Shown one piece after another: positions 36,909-44,557 of a stretch of DNA of 64,000 nt. Positions within the stretch are counted from its first letter, which is position 1; each line of letters begins with the position of its first letter. The position numbers were made by a program, and so were the translations under genes. Source of the stretch: a virus; the IMG/VR virus record IMGVR_UViG_3300035703_000009, positions 126,001-190,000 of that record. The stretch is one strand, 5' to 3'. Below the pieces are notes generated by a model. It had not been told where the DNA came from. It saw only the letters and a program-made list of their open reading frames with translations, and did no database searches.

Positions 36909-38507
36909 ATGACTAACTTCGTAAAAAACGTTCTAACTGAACTAAAAACTAACGAAACACTTAAAACGCAACCATTGGTTAAGATTCTCACACAATCGAT
37001 AGAAAAGTCGATCGTGCTGGGAGAAAGCGAAGCCAGCGTTTATCATAACCTAAAGACCGGGCTTGCTGCTGTTAACGAGCAAGTAAAGGATGCAAGCTTA
37101 TCTGCGATCCTAGAACAATTTAGCAAAAACGAGGTCACCACTGATTCTAAGTATGCTGCTCTTGCAAAAGAGGTAAACTTGGCTGCCCGAATAGGTGCAG
37201 TAAAAGCAACTAAAGCATACTCTGATCCGACTGTAAAGTCCATCGTTGAATCTTTTGAAAAGGCTATCGCGAGCGGAGCTCCAGATTTCTTAGGCTGCTC
37301 TGATTTTATTAGAGTATTTGAAAAGTACTCATACAATCCAGAAGTAAAGGCCGAAATCACAAAAGTTAACGATTACCTGGTAGAAAACGAAGCTAAGATT
37401 CACATGCTACACGCGATCAATTACTTTGAGTCACTAAGAACTCCTCTTTACACAGGATTGATCTCTGACTTAAAGGAAATGTTGGTCAATGAGAATTATA
37501 CAGCAGACATCCTCAAGCTAAAGTATGGCACCATGGTTCCAGCATTAACTCCTTTGATCCAGTCTCTACGTGTGGTTGAATCTAAGTCAACTGGAGCTTT
37601 TACCCTAGGTGAAGGAACAGTTGAGACTAAGATTAGCAACCTAATTGCTCCAGCAGTTAAGACTGAAGACGGAGTGATTGTCTATGCAGATAATCGATTT
37701 CTTTCGATCAGAGAAGCCAAAGGCTTAACTGGAAACGAGATCAAAGTTCACCTGGACGAGAACTACAAGATCGCTGACTTTAACCCAGAATACGTAAAGT
37801 CAACTCACCCTGATTTTTATGCTCTATGCGAAGCATTTGCAACTCTCGGTTTCAGCAAGACATCTGATCAATTAGGAGTTGAGAGCACTGCTATTCGTAG
37901 CTTTAAGCTCGCATTCAAGATGAACGAAAGCCATGAACTGGACGTTTATATCAATGACAATAAAGTTGAGTCTCTCGACAAGGTAAACGTTTCTGAGTCC
38001 CTAGTTTTTGAAAACACCGGAATAAAAGAAAGAGTTTCACGCCTCATCGAAAAGTCTAGCGAGATCTGTAACTTTGAGTTCATTAAAGAAGCGACCAACG
38101 ATCGCTTGCTTAAGGACGCAATTGTCTTAAACCTAAACGACACATATTTCGTTTGTGAAAAATTAAACACAGCAGATCGCAAGTGGTTTGGAGTAGACGA
38201 ATACCAATTATATGAATTTTTTGCACGTAACTTTGGCTACGACATTAGCTCAGTATTCAAAACCAAGATCGAAGAAACAGTCGCTGAGATCCAAAAGATC
38301 GAGGAGACAAAGAAGAACATACTAGCGAACATCGAAAAACTTGAGACATCTGTTGCTAAGTTAAACGAAACCTGCACATCAAAGGGATTGGACCCATCTG
38401 AAGTAAGCGAACTTGAAGCAATTAAAGAAGACATCGAAAGGAAGATTCACGAACTCAAACAAAGCTACATTGCAATCGATCTTTACAAAAAAAAAGAATT
38501 AGCCTAA
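36909..38507 (+). CDS. Helical structural-type protein, possible frameshifted C-terminus
   Basis: 532 residues in the zero frame, mostly helical, with a C-terminal coiled coil (EEETVAEIQKIEETKKNILA region) ending YKKKELA. The last codons before the stop are three AAA in a run of nine A (38487-38495). A second frame continues past the stop for about 80 codons without a good start (see the 38489 entry). Function is not recognised; the separate promoter and terminator mark it as a single-gene unit. Confidence 0.75.
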   Translation: MTNFVKNVLTELKTNETLKTQPLVKILTQSIEKSIVLGESEASVYHNLKTGLAAVNEQVKDASLSAILEQFSKNEVTTDSKYAALAKEVNLAARIGAVKATKAYSDPTVKSIVESFEKAIASGAPDFLGCSDFIRVFEKYSYNPEVKAEITKVNDYLVENEAKIHMLHAINYFESLRTPLYTGLISDLKEMLVNENYTADILKLKYGTMVPALTPLIQSLRVVESKSTGAFTLGEGTVETKISNLIAPAVKTEDGVIVYADNRFLSIREAKGLTGNEIKVHLDENYKIADFNPEYVKSTHPDFYALCEAFATLGFSKTSDQLGVESTAIRSFKLAFKMNESHELDVYINDNKVESLDKVNVSESLVFENTGIKERVSRLIEKSSEICNFEFIKEATNDRLLKDAIVLNLNDTYFVCEKLNTADRKWFGVDEYQLYEFFARNFGYDISSVFKTKIEETVAEIQKIEETKKNILANIEKLETSVAKLNETCTSKGLDPSEVSELEAIKEDIERKIHELKQSYIAIDLYKKKELA

Positions 38508-38746
38508 ACGAACAAGCAGACGGTTATCAAAGCAAGAACAAGTTCAAGATCGGCGAAACAGTAGAGGTAGGTGAAAGGTTAGGCAAAGTAACATCAATCA
38601 ATAACCTTAGCGGAGAATACTTGGTCATGATAGGTTCAAAGAACCACAGATTTAAGGAAGCCCAACTAGCTAAAGCGATTCAAAAGAAAGCCAAGAAAAA
38701 AGACCTTACTCGCAAGAAGAAACCAGCCGAAACGAAAAATATTTAA
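38489..38746 (+). CDS. Candidate -1 frameshift extension with SH3/KOW-like domain
   Basis: Read in the -1 frame from the A9 run, the sequence gives RISLNEQADGYQSKNKFKIG, then ETVEVGERLGKVTSINN, EYLVMIGSKNHRF and a Lys-rich tail ending ETKNI at 38746, just before a terminator. The amino-acid pattern (KFKIGETVEVGERLGKV) is a plausible small barrel, so it is very likely translated, yet no ATG/GTG precedes the domain. Either ribosomes slip -1 on the A9 run to make a fused product of about 615 residues, or a homopolymer error or mutation split one gene. An internal TTG or ATG would remove half the domain. Confidence 0.6.
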   Translation, partial: KKRISLNEQADGYQSKNKFKIGETVEVGERLGKVTSINNLSGEYLVMIGSKNHRFKEAQLAKAIQKKAKKKDLTRKKKPAETKNI

Positions 38747-38747
38747 A

Positions 38748-38772
38748 GGGAGCACTAGCTCCCTTTTTTATT
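38748..38772 (+). terminator. Strong rho-independent terminator
   Basis: GGGAGC, loop ACTA, GCTCCC, then a T6 tract. It ends the 36909 unit immediately after the -1-frame stop codon. Confidence 0.85.
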
Positions 38773-38819
38773 TTAGCCAGTTTTTAGTATTGTAATCAAA
38801 ACTGACCACCCAGAATACA

Positions 38820-38826
38820 GTATAAT
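38820..38826 (+). promoter_or_regulatory. GTATAAT box ahead of FkbM-like gene
   Basis: GTATAAT 16 bases before the ATG at 38843; differs from the ATAAATAA class and recurs before other non-structural genes. Confidence 0.35.
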
Positions 38827-38842
38827 AACTAAACACCATTTG

Positions 38843-39661
38843 ATGGACACAAGAATAGACTTTGAAACCGCAAAAAAGTACGACCAGATCGACTTAATTG
38901 ACCGCCAGACAGATTACGGTACTGTAAAACTTTATGTACGCAAAGGACTTAACGAGGTAAAATACAACGTTGGTCAAAACTTCACTAAGAAAGCAAACGG
39001 TGGCGAATACATCGCGCCATTTGTGTCAAAAAAGATCGGAAGCCCACTAAACGTCAATGAAGCTCTCAATAAAGAGGACGTGTGGTTGGACATCGGTGGC
39101 CACCTGGGATTCTTTGCTATTCGCATGCTAAAACAGTTTCCAAAGATTCGTAAGGTCGTGTCATATGAAGCTCTGCCGCATAACGTTAGCTTTGAATTAG
39201 AGAACGTGAAGCTCAATGGAATGGAGGCTCAGTGTGAGGTCATCCAAAAGGCCATCGTTCCAAACGACTCACCGACAATCAGTTTCTTTATTTCCAGCGA
39301 TTCTGGCAAGCACTCAATCCTGCCGGTAAAGGGTCGTGAGAACATCACCGTGCCTGCTATCAACATCAATGATGCCATCAAGCAAAGTGGAGCGACCGCC
39401 ATCAAGATGGATGTAGAAGGTGCCGAATATCATCTTATTAAGGCGGTAACTGACTGGTCACAGATCAGAGTTGCCGTAGTCGAGTGGCACTTTAATGCAA
39501 TGCGAACCTTGACCAAGGACAAGAATTATCGAGTTACCTTGTTCCAAGAGATCATCGACATCTTCAAGCAGAACGGTTTCGATACTATTCGCACACTACC
39601 TAACGTTGAGTACGGTAAGAACTTCATCACTCACTTTGTAGCCATCAAGACCGGTGCATAA
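38843..39661 (+). CDS. FkbM-family SAM-dependent methyltransferase
   Basis: 272 residues from ATG 38843 (a TTG lies just upstream). Motif I is DIGGHLGFFAIRMLK (about 75-90), then SYEALPHN (post I, acidic residue binding the SAM ribose). The FkbM hallmark IKMDVEGAEYHLI (about 190) follows and AVVEWHFN closes the sheet. FkbM enzymes O-methylate sugars or small molecules. The following genes encode a DNA glycosylase and a glycosyltransferase, so the substrate could be a glycan or a modified base; not decidable here. Overlaps the next gene by 8 bases. Confidence 0.8.
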   Translation: MDTRIDFETAKKYDQIDLIDRQTDYGTVKLYVRKGLNEVKYNVGQNFTKKANGGEYIAPFVSKKIGSPLNVNEALNKEDVWLDIGGHLGFFAIRMLKQFPKIRKVVSYEALPHNVSFELENVKLNGMEAQCEVIQKAIVPNDSPTISFFISSDSGKHSILPVKGRENITVPAININDAIKQSGATAIKMDVEGAEYHLIKAVTDWSQIRVAVVEWHFNAMRTLTKDKNYRVTLFQEIIDIFKQNGFDTIRTLPNVEYGKNFITHFVAIKTGA

Positions 39662-40070
39662 CAGTCCATATGGCCTACTCCAAGAAATATACCACGAGCA
39701 TCCATGGCGGACGCTCGTGTGTTGTATTATGCTAAACTGCACTTCTCGTAAGCAAGTAGATCGGGTTCGCGATGAGTTTTTTCGTATGTACCCAGATCCA
39801 TTAGAAGCTGAACGCGCAGATCCTACCGAAATGGCCGAGTTAATCGCTCCGCTTGGTTTCAAGAACAGGCGAACTAAGACCATAATACGCTTCTCGAGTG
39901 ACTGGATGACCCTGGATTGGTCCGAACCCAGCGAATTATATGGAATAGGTAAGTACGGACAGGATTCATGGGAGATATTCCAAAAGGGAAACCTGGATGT
40001 GGAGCCAACTGACGGCGTCCTTAACAAATACTTGGCTTGGGCTAGAACTCAACCTCAAAACCAGATATAA
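39654..40070 (+). CDS. HhH-GPD DNA glycosylase, MBD4-like
   Basis: 138 residues. A helix-hairpin-helix ELYGIGKYGQDSW (about 94-106) is followed by the catalytic-Asp region EPTDGVLNKYLAW with Asp120, the layout of the MBD4/thymine-DNA glycosylase branch of the endonuclease III superfamily. The N-terminal TLVCCIMLNCTSRKQVDRV helix pair also fits. No Fe-S cluster cysteines follow, again as in MBD4. Expected activity is removal of T or U from G mismatches, producing an abasic site. The protein is near the minimum length for the fold. Confidence 0.85.
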   Translation: MHNSPYGLLQEIYHEHPWRTLVCCIMLNCTSRKQVDRVRDEFFRMYPDPLEAERADPTEMAELIAPLGFKNRRTKTIIRFSSDWMTLDWSEPSELYGIGKYGQDSWEIFQKGNLDVEPTDGVLNKYLAWARTQPQNQI

Positions 40071-40076
40071 GATAGC

Positions 40077-41159
40077 ATGAAAGCATTTTACGCGTATTTT
40101 GGTCTGCTTGACCTACACACAATTGACTCTCCAGGCCATTCACTTTATCAGTTAGGCTTGATGGACTCCATTCGCTTGGAATTTGGAGTCGAAAAATTCG
40201 ATTTCTTTTCTTACTATCCGGAAGACTTACAAGCGGCTGAATTATTGCGCCACGAAAAATATCCAGATAATGCGCTGGGCCACCTTTTTACTGGCTATCG
40301 AGAATCGATGATCGATACGTATGGACTGATGCTGGAAGAATCTCTACTTCGCATCAAAAACAAGGAATACTCTCACGTCTTTCTCAAGGCCAGGTTCAGA
40401 AACATCTCCACTCTTACTAAGAAGTGGAAGGATGCTGCTGCCTTTGAAAAGCTGATTAGCATGGCAATCGATGCCGGCTACTCTGCGGACGAAATAATCA
40501 TCCTAGACACCGACCTTTCCCTGCCTCCATCTTTTTACACAAAATACAGCGACAAAGTCACAGTTAAAATTCCATCAATCGATTTTAAGGGAATCTCAGA
40601 TAGGTTCCTAAATGACTGTGTTGCAATCCACAAAGCCGCAGATTATTCTACTCGTGCCGTTTCTTCAGTGTTTTACGGTAACATCAACACTTCTAATTAT
40701 AAGAGCGGCAACTCTAAGAGCGAGATGCTAAGCGAAGCTCTATGCTATTTCTTTTCGAGAGTCGATTACTTTAGCGACGACTTTACGATAATCGGAAAGA
40801 GCAGCGACTTTGACGAGATCACTACTAGTGGAGTCTCCGGAATCTATCGAAACTCTCGATCTGCAATCTGGCATGCACTAGAGAAAAACCTCATCATGCT
40901 CAATGTGACCAAGGACAAGTACAACGAGAAGAAGTTTATTCCAGCCAGGATATATGAGGCAATGATCTTCGGCATGATTCCAGTCTCATATAAGTTTAAC
41001 TTCCTATGCGAGACATTTTCTTTTAACACTATCGAAGATCTCAATGAGATAGTGCAATACTTAAACGAGTGCGAGCCAGAAGACCTAAAGAAAGCCTACT
41101 TACGATTCGTAAAAGACTATCAAGAATATGTAGACGGCAAACATGAACTGCCGTTCTAA
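40077..41159 (+). CDS. Putative glycosyltransferase (GT-B-like)
   Basis: 360 residues. The C-terminal part has KKFIPARIYEAMIFGMIPVSY (about 285-305), the typical sugar-nucleotide binding phrase in which a Glu-Ala precedes G-x-x-P. The N-terminal half is alpha/beta with FLKARFRNISTL. This fits a GT-B enzyme; phages of this type use such enzymes on DNA bases or on surface glycans. Which one cannot be told from sequence. It follows the glycosylase gene after 6 bases. Confidence 0.55.
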   Translation: MKAFYAYFGLLDLHTIDSPGHSLYQLGLMDSIRLEFGVEKFDFFSYYPEDLQAAELLRHEKYPDNALGHLFTGYRESMIDTYGLMLEESLLRIKNKEYSHVFLKARFRNISTLTKKWKDAAAFEKLISMAIDAGYSADEIIILDTDLSLPPSFYTKYSDKVTVKIPSIDFKGISDRFLNDCVAIHKAADYSTRAVSSVFYGNINTSNYKSGNSKSEMLSEALCYFFSRVDYFSDDFTIIGKSSDFDEITTSGVSGIYRNSRSAIWHALEKNLIMLNVTKDKYNEKKFIPARIYEAMIFGMIPVSYKFNFLCETFSFNTIEDLNEIVQYLNECEPEDLKKAYLRFVKDYQEYVDGKHELPF

Positions 41160-41169
41160 ATAAATAATA
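41155..41169 (+). promoter_or_regulatory. Late-promoter-like box for the 41184 gene
   Basis: CTAAATAAATAATAA, overlapping the end of the previous gene and about 14 bases before the ATG. Confidence 0.5.
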
Positions 41170-41183
41170 AGAAAGGCTAATTA

Positions 41184-43031
41184 ATGCATAGTTTTTCTGA
41201 ATATTTACATCACACTTCTCCTGAACCTCAAATCACTAAGCTATTTGAAACAGCAGGTCCAGTCTTTTCATCTCGCTTGACTCTAGAAAACTTTGACTTT
41301 GAGGTCAATGCAATCAACGAGTTCGAGAATCTACTTCCCAATTCATTTGACTTGCACTTAGACATGATCCTTACTGGAGGGTCTACTCTAGTCTCTCAAT
41401 ACTACCATGATCTCGCTAGTGGCAAAGAAAAAATGTTTGAAAAGATTAGAGAATCGGTTAATTCTTCTGACTTTGAAAAGATTAACGAGTCTCTTAAAAG
41501 CCTACACACCGTGCTTAAGGAAAAATACTCTCATCTCATTGAGCAGGCAGCGATTGACTTTGACAGTAAGTTTGGAGACATAACCAATGATGCAGTAATC
41601 GATGCTGCACTAAAGGGAGCCCCAGAAACCACTGCAGATAAGAGCAAAGTCATATCAATGCTTAAGGACCTATGGAATGGTCTAACTGATGATGGCGATT
41701 GGTTATCAGTCTCTCAACTTTTGCTGGACATAGTTGGAATCTTTGATCCATTTGGGGTCGCAGATGGTATCAACGCGATGATTTACTTTAAGAGAGGAAG
41801 GTGGTTGCTTGGAGCAATATCAGTAGTCTCTGCTCTTATTCCATACGGCGGTGATGCTCTTAAATTACTAAAGCTTGGCAAGACTGGCAAGTATGCCGAA
41901 GAAGTCGTGATGTACACAATCAAAGGCGGTCGTGGAGCTGCTCAAAAGGCACTACAAAGAATTCCAGTAAAAGACCGAGGAGCAGTGATGAAAGCGTTAT
42001 CATATATCGCTCGCGTCCTTCCATCGGCTATGTCAAAAGCCAGTGCAGCAATCTCTTCGTTTTTTGGCAAGTACTTAGCAAGGTATACTAAATGGATTCC
42101 AGGAATGGAAAACTTTTTTAATGGAATCGCAAAAAGATTTTCTGGCTATGCTAAGAAAATGGACGATCTCGTAAAAGACCTCAAGTACGCTCAAGGAACC
42201 CTAATTAAAGCGGCTGATGCTACTGCTGACCTTGCCAAGGCAGCTAAACGTGGTGCTAAGATGGAAATAGACTCAGCTAGCGGGCTAATTCGTCTCTATA
42301 ACGCTGAAGGCAAAGTGATCAGAGAATTTTCAGAAGAATTCCTAAAGAAGTCTAAGTTTTGGAGCACACTCGGCAAAAATCCTATTGTGAGAAACGTGTC
42401 TACTGCTGAGGACCTAGTTAAGTATTATAATGGAATCGCAAAGGTTACTCCATCCCTGTTTTCGTCAGTTGCCAAGATATTTTCAGTTATTCATAAAGGA
42501 GCAGTTGGCAGTTCTAAATTTACGATATTTGTCGGAAAACAGATAATTAAGATGGCAACTGGTCAAACTGCTGAAGAACTTGGAATCCCAGACGAACAGT
42601 CAGAGTTTTACGGTGCTGACTTTTTAAACAATGCAGTACAAAAAAAGATAGATGAAGAAAGAAAAAAAGGCGTAAACTATCCAGCAGTAGTGACCTTTGA
42701 CTCAGCAAACGACGAAGACTATCAAACTATCACTAAGTATCAAAACGATTGGGCGAAAATAGTAGGCGGACCTGAAGTCATCCCAGTCATGTATGATAAA
42801 TTTGGAGACGCTGAGTTAAAACAAGAATTCAATGACTTTTGGAGCAAAGTAGGAAAAGGTGAGATAAAAAGAGATGCCTCAGGCAACTTAATCAAAGGTG
42901 AGCCAGCTCCAGTAAATAAAGTCGTAAAAGAGGTTCCTAATCTACGCTCGACTGACTGGTATCGGGAAGCTTTTCCTCAGGTACCCAATGAATCACGCAT
43001 ACTATCATTCAGTAAATTTATCAACGACTAA
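41184..43031 (+). CDS. Large protein with pre-toxin-like hydrophobic region; SFSEYL/SFSKFIND ends
   Basis: 615 residues. The segment about 170-232 (LLLDIVGIFDPFGVADGIN, RGRWLLGAISVVSALIPYGG) follows the pattern of the PT-TG 'pre-toxin' domain of polymorphic toxins and of some phage virion proteins: a D-x-x-x-x-F-D-P-x-G-x-x-D phrase, then A-x-S-x-x-A-x-I-P. The rest is helical and Lys-rich. Both ends carry the F-x-x-F-type signature (MHSFSEYL at the start, ILSFSKFIND at the end), suggesting head packaging. An ejected membrane-active protein is a reasonable inference. Overlaps the next gene by one base. Confidence 0.65.
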   Translation: MHSFSEYLHHTSPEPQITKLFETAGPVFSSRLTLENFDFEVNAINEFENLLPNSFDLHLDMILTGGSTLVSQYYHDLASGKEKMFEKIRESVNSSDFEKINESLKSLHTVLKEKYSHLIEQAAIDFDSKFGDITNDAVIDAALKGAPETTADKSKVISMLKDLWNGLTDDGDWLSVSQLLLDIVGIFDPFGVADGINAMIYFKRGRWLLGAISVVSALIPYGGDALKLLKLGKTGKYAEEVVMYTIKGGRGAAQKALQRIPVKDRGAVMKALSYIARVLPSAMSKASAAISSFFGKYLARYTKWIPGMENFFNGIAKRFSGYAKKMDDLVKDLKYAQGTLIKAADATADLAKAAKRGAKMEIDSASGLIRLYNAEGKVIREFSEEFLKKSKFWSTLGKNPIVRNVSTAEDLVKYYNGIAKVTPSLFSSVAKIFSVIHKGAVGSSKFTIFVGKQIIKMATGQTAEELGIPDEQSEFYGADFLNNAVQKKIDEERKKGVNYPAVVTFDSANDEDYQTITKYQNDWAKIVGGPEVIPVMYDKFGDAELKQEFNDFWSKVGKGEIKRDASGNLIKGEPAPVNKVVKEVPNLRSTDWYREAFPQVPNESRILSFSKFIND

Positions 43032-43879
43032 TGAGGCTTAAGAAATTCCTAGAATATACTGACCTGCACTCAAAGGATCCAAAGACCTTTGAGAAAAGAG
43101 TAATATTTGCCTCGCCTGACAAGTATGCTGTCACCATGTTTGAAGAGGTAGACTCAGCTGAAAGCCTTGTCAACTATCCAGATAGACCGATCGTCCTATG
43201 GGGAGGCATGCACCTCAAACCTACCCTAATCAACGAGAATAAAAATCATGTCTTCAATCAAAGGCCGCTACCGACTAGCAAACAGATAGTGCTTGATCTA
43301 GAAGGCTCAGAGTTTTTACCAAAGAGCACCAAGGAAAGAGCAAACGTCCACTCGCTAAAGTTCCCAATAGTTGGCTGGCAAGGAGACGAGCCCATCGACT
43401 TTAGAACATATGGCAAATACAAGAAGTCAGAACAACAGTTCGATCGGTTTAGCGAGAAGGTCACTCCAGTGACCCGATTTGACGTCATAATCTTTAGAGA
43501 AGAACCAATACACTTACAAGAAAGGGTTAACCAGATGGGCTTCGATGTTGACGAGAAGAGGTTCTATCGAATGGATCAAGTAAAGAAGATCGCAAAGTCA
43601 ATCCATGAAAAGTACTCACCGGACTTTTACCAAGCAACACTAATCGATGACAGTCAGAAGTTGTACCTAGAGTCAGTCTCGACATCAGCTAAACTGTCGC
43701 CTTCTCAGCTAACAAAGATGTATGAAAAGGCATATGAAAGTCACTACGAGACTAGACTACCACACTGGTTCAAACAACAACTTTTTGAAAAACACATAAA
43801 ACCATATTACGTTTCTAGGTACTTAGATGCAGCTCTGCTTAAACCTAAGAGCGCGATCGACTTTAAAAAATACACATAA
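43031..43879 (+). CDS. Hypothetical protein, weakly ATP-grasp-like
   Basis: 282 residues, MRLKKFLEYTD start (a loose form of the capsid-targeting signature). The middle and C-terminal order, FPIVGWQG, then VTRFDVIIFREEPIHLQERVN, then FYQATLIDDSQKLYLESVS, is like ATP-grasp proteins (lysine strand, 'R-x-x-V-x-x', 'D-x-x-x-x-L-x-E'), but conserved ligands are not complete. Starts in a TAATG junction. Confidence 0.6.
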   Translation: MRLKKFLEYTDLHSKDPKTFEKRVIFASPDKYAVTMFEEVDSAESLVNYPDRPIVLWGGMHLKPTLINENKNHVFNQRPLPTSKQIVLDLEGSEFLPKSTKERANVHSLKFPIVGWQGDEPIDFRTYGKYKKSEQQFDRFSEKVTPVTRFDVIIFREEPIHLQERVNQMGFDVDEKRFYRMDQVKKIAKSIHEKYSPDFYQATLIDDSQKLYLESVSTSAKLSPSQLTKMYEKAYESHYETRLPHWFKQQLFEKHIKPYYVSRYLDAALLKPKSAIDFKKYT

Positions 43880-43881
43880 TT

Positions 43882-44073
43882 GTGTTAACAATCAACTGCG
43901 AAAACAAGAAAATAGAAATGGTCCTAAAGGAGTATCGCAAGCGCATGGAAGCAAGCGGCACACACAAAGAGATGATAAAACGTAAGACCTTTACTAAACC
44001 TTCTGAAAAGAGGAGAGCGCAAATATTATCCGCAAAATATAGAGCAAAGCATGTTAATCAAGAAGTTCAGTGA
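43882..44073 (+). CDS. rpsU: Ribosomal protein bS21 homologue
   Basis: 63 residues with a GTG start 3 bases after the previous stop. The sequence INCENKKIEMVLKEYRKRME, then KEMIKRKTFTKPSEKRRAQ, carries the bS21 signature: a first helix with spaced Lys/Arg, then 'KPSxxRR' and a basic C-terminal helix. bS21 sits on the 30S platform next to the anti-Shine-Dalgarno end of 16S rRNA. A phage copy could replace the host protein and bias initiation. It overlaps the Nudix gene by 23 bases. Confidence 0.9.
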   Translation: MLTINCENKKIEMVLKEYRKRMEASGTHKEMIKRKTFTKPSEKRRAQILSAKYRAKHVNQEVQ

Positions 44074-44542
44074 TTTCGTTAACGAATCCGAAGACCTTAG
44101 TAACCTTGCTGCAGGAGTAGCGATCGTTTGGAACAACAAGATCTTACTTGTGCACCCGACTGGTGCCTCCTGGAAAAGAGGCACATGTGGAATCCCAAAG
44201 GGTAGCATGAAAGAGGATGAGGATCCAGTAGAGAGCGCCATTCGTGAGCTTGCTGAGGAGACCGGAATCTCCCTGACCCCAGATCAACTCGAAAAGTCTC
44301 CATATATCGTCGAGATCTACAGCAAACGCCGACACACCACTCGACTGCTCACCTACTTTTTATGCAAGATCGAAGACCTTTCGCAGATAGGCCTCGCTTC
44401 AGAGAAGATACCTAAAGATCAATTACAATTGGAAGAGGTGGACTGGGCAAAATTCGTCTCTGCCGAGGAAGCATATCCACTAGTCACTCAAGCCCAACTA
44501 ATCATCTTGGACAGACATCTTACCCTTAGCTCAAATAAATAA
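44051..44542 (+). CDS. Nudix hydrolase with FSDFVNES N-terminal signature
   Basis: 163 residues. The Nudix box spans residues 51-73 (GSMKEDEDPVESAIRELAEE then TGI) and satisfies G-x5-E-x7-REU-x-EE-x-GU, binding Mg2+ for cleavage of nucleoside diphosphate-linked compounds. Residues 1-13 (MLIKKFSDFVNES) are an extension before the fold that matches the T4 internal-protein targeting pattern. Substrate unknown: oxidised dNTP, NAD-type cofactors, dinucleoside polyphosphates or RNA caps are all possible. Confidence 0.9.
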   Translation: MLIKKFSDFVNESEDLSNLAAGVAIVWNNKILLVHPTGASWKRGTCGIPKGSMKEDEDPVESAIRELAEETGISLTPDQLEKSPYIVEIYSKRRHTTRLLTYFLCKIEDLSQIGLASEKIPKDQLQLEEVDWAKFVSAEEAYPLVTQAQLIILDRHLTLSSNK

Positions 44543-44543
44543 C
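44532..44543 (+). promoter_or_regulatory. Late-promoter-like box for the endolysin-like gene
   Basis: CAAATAAATAAC, 15 bases before the ATG at 44558, overlapping the Nudix stop region. Confidence 0.5.
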
Positions 44544-44557
44544 TAAAAGAAGCTAGG

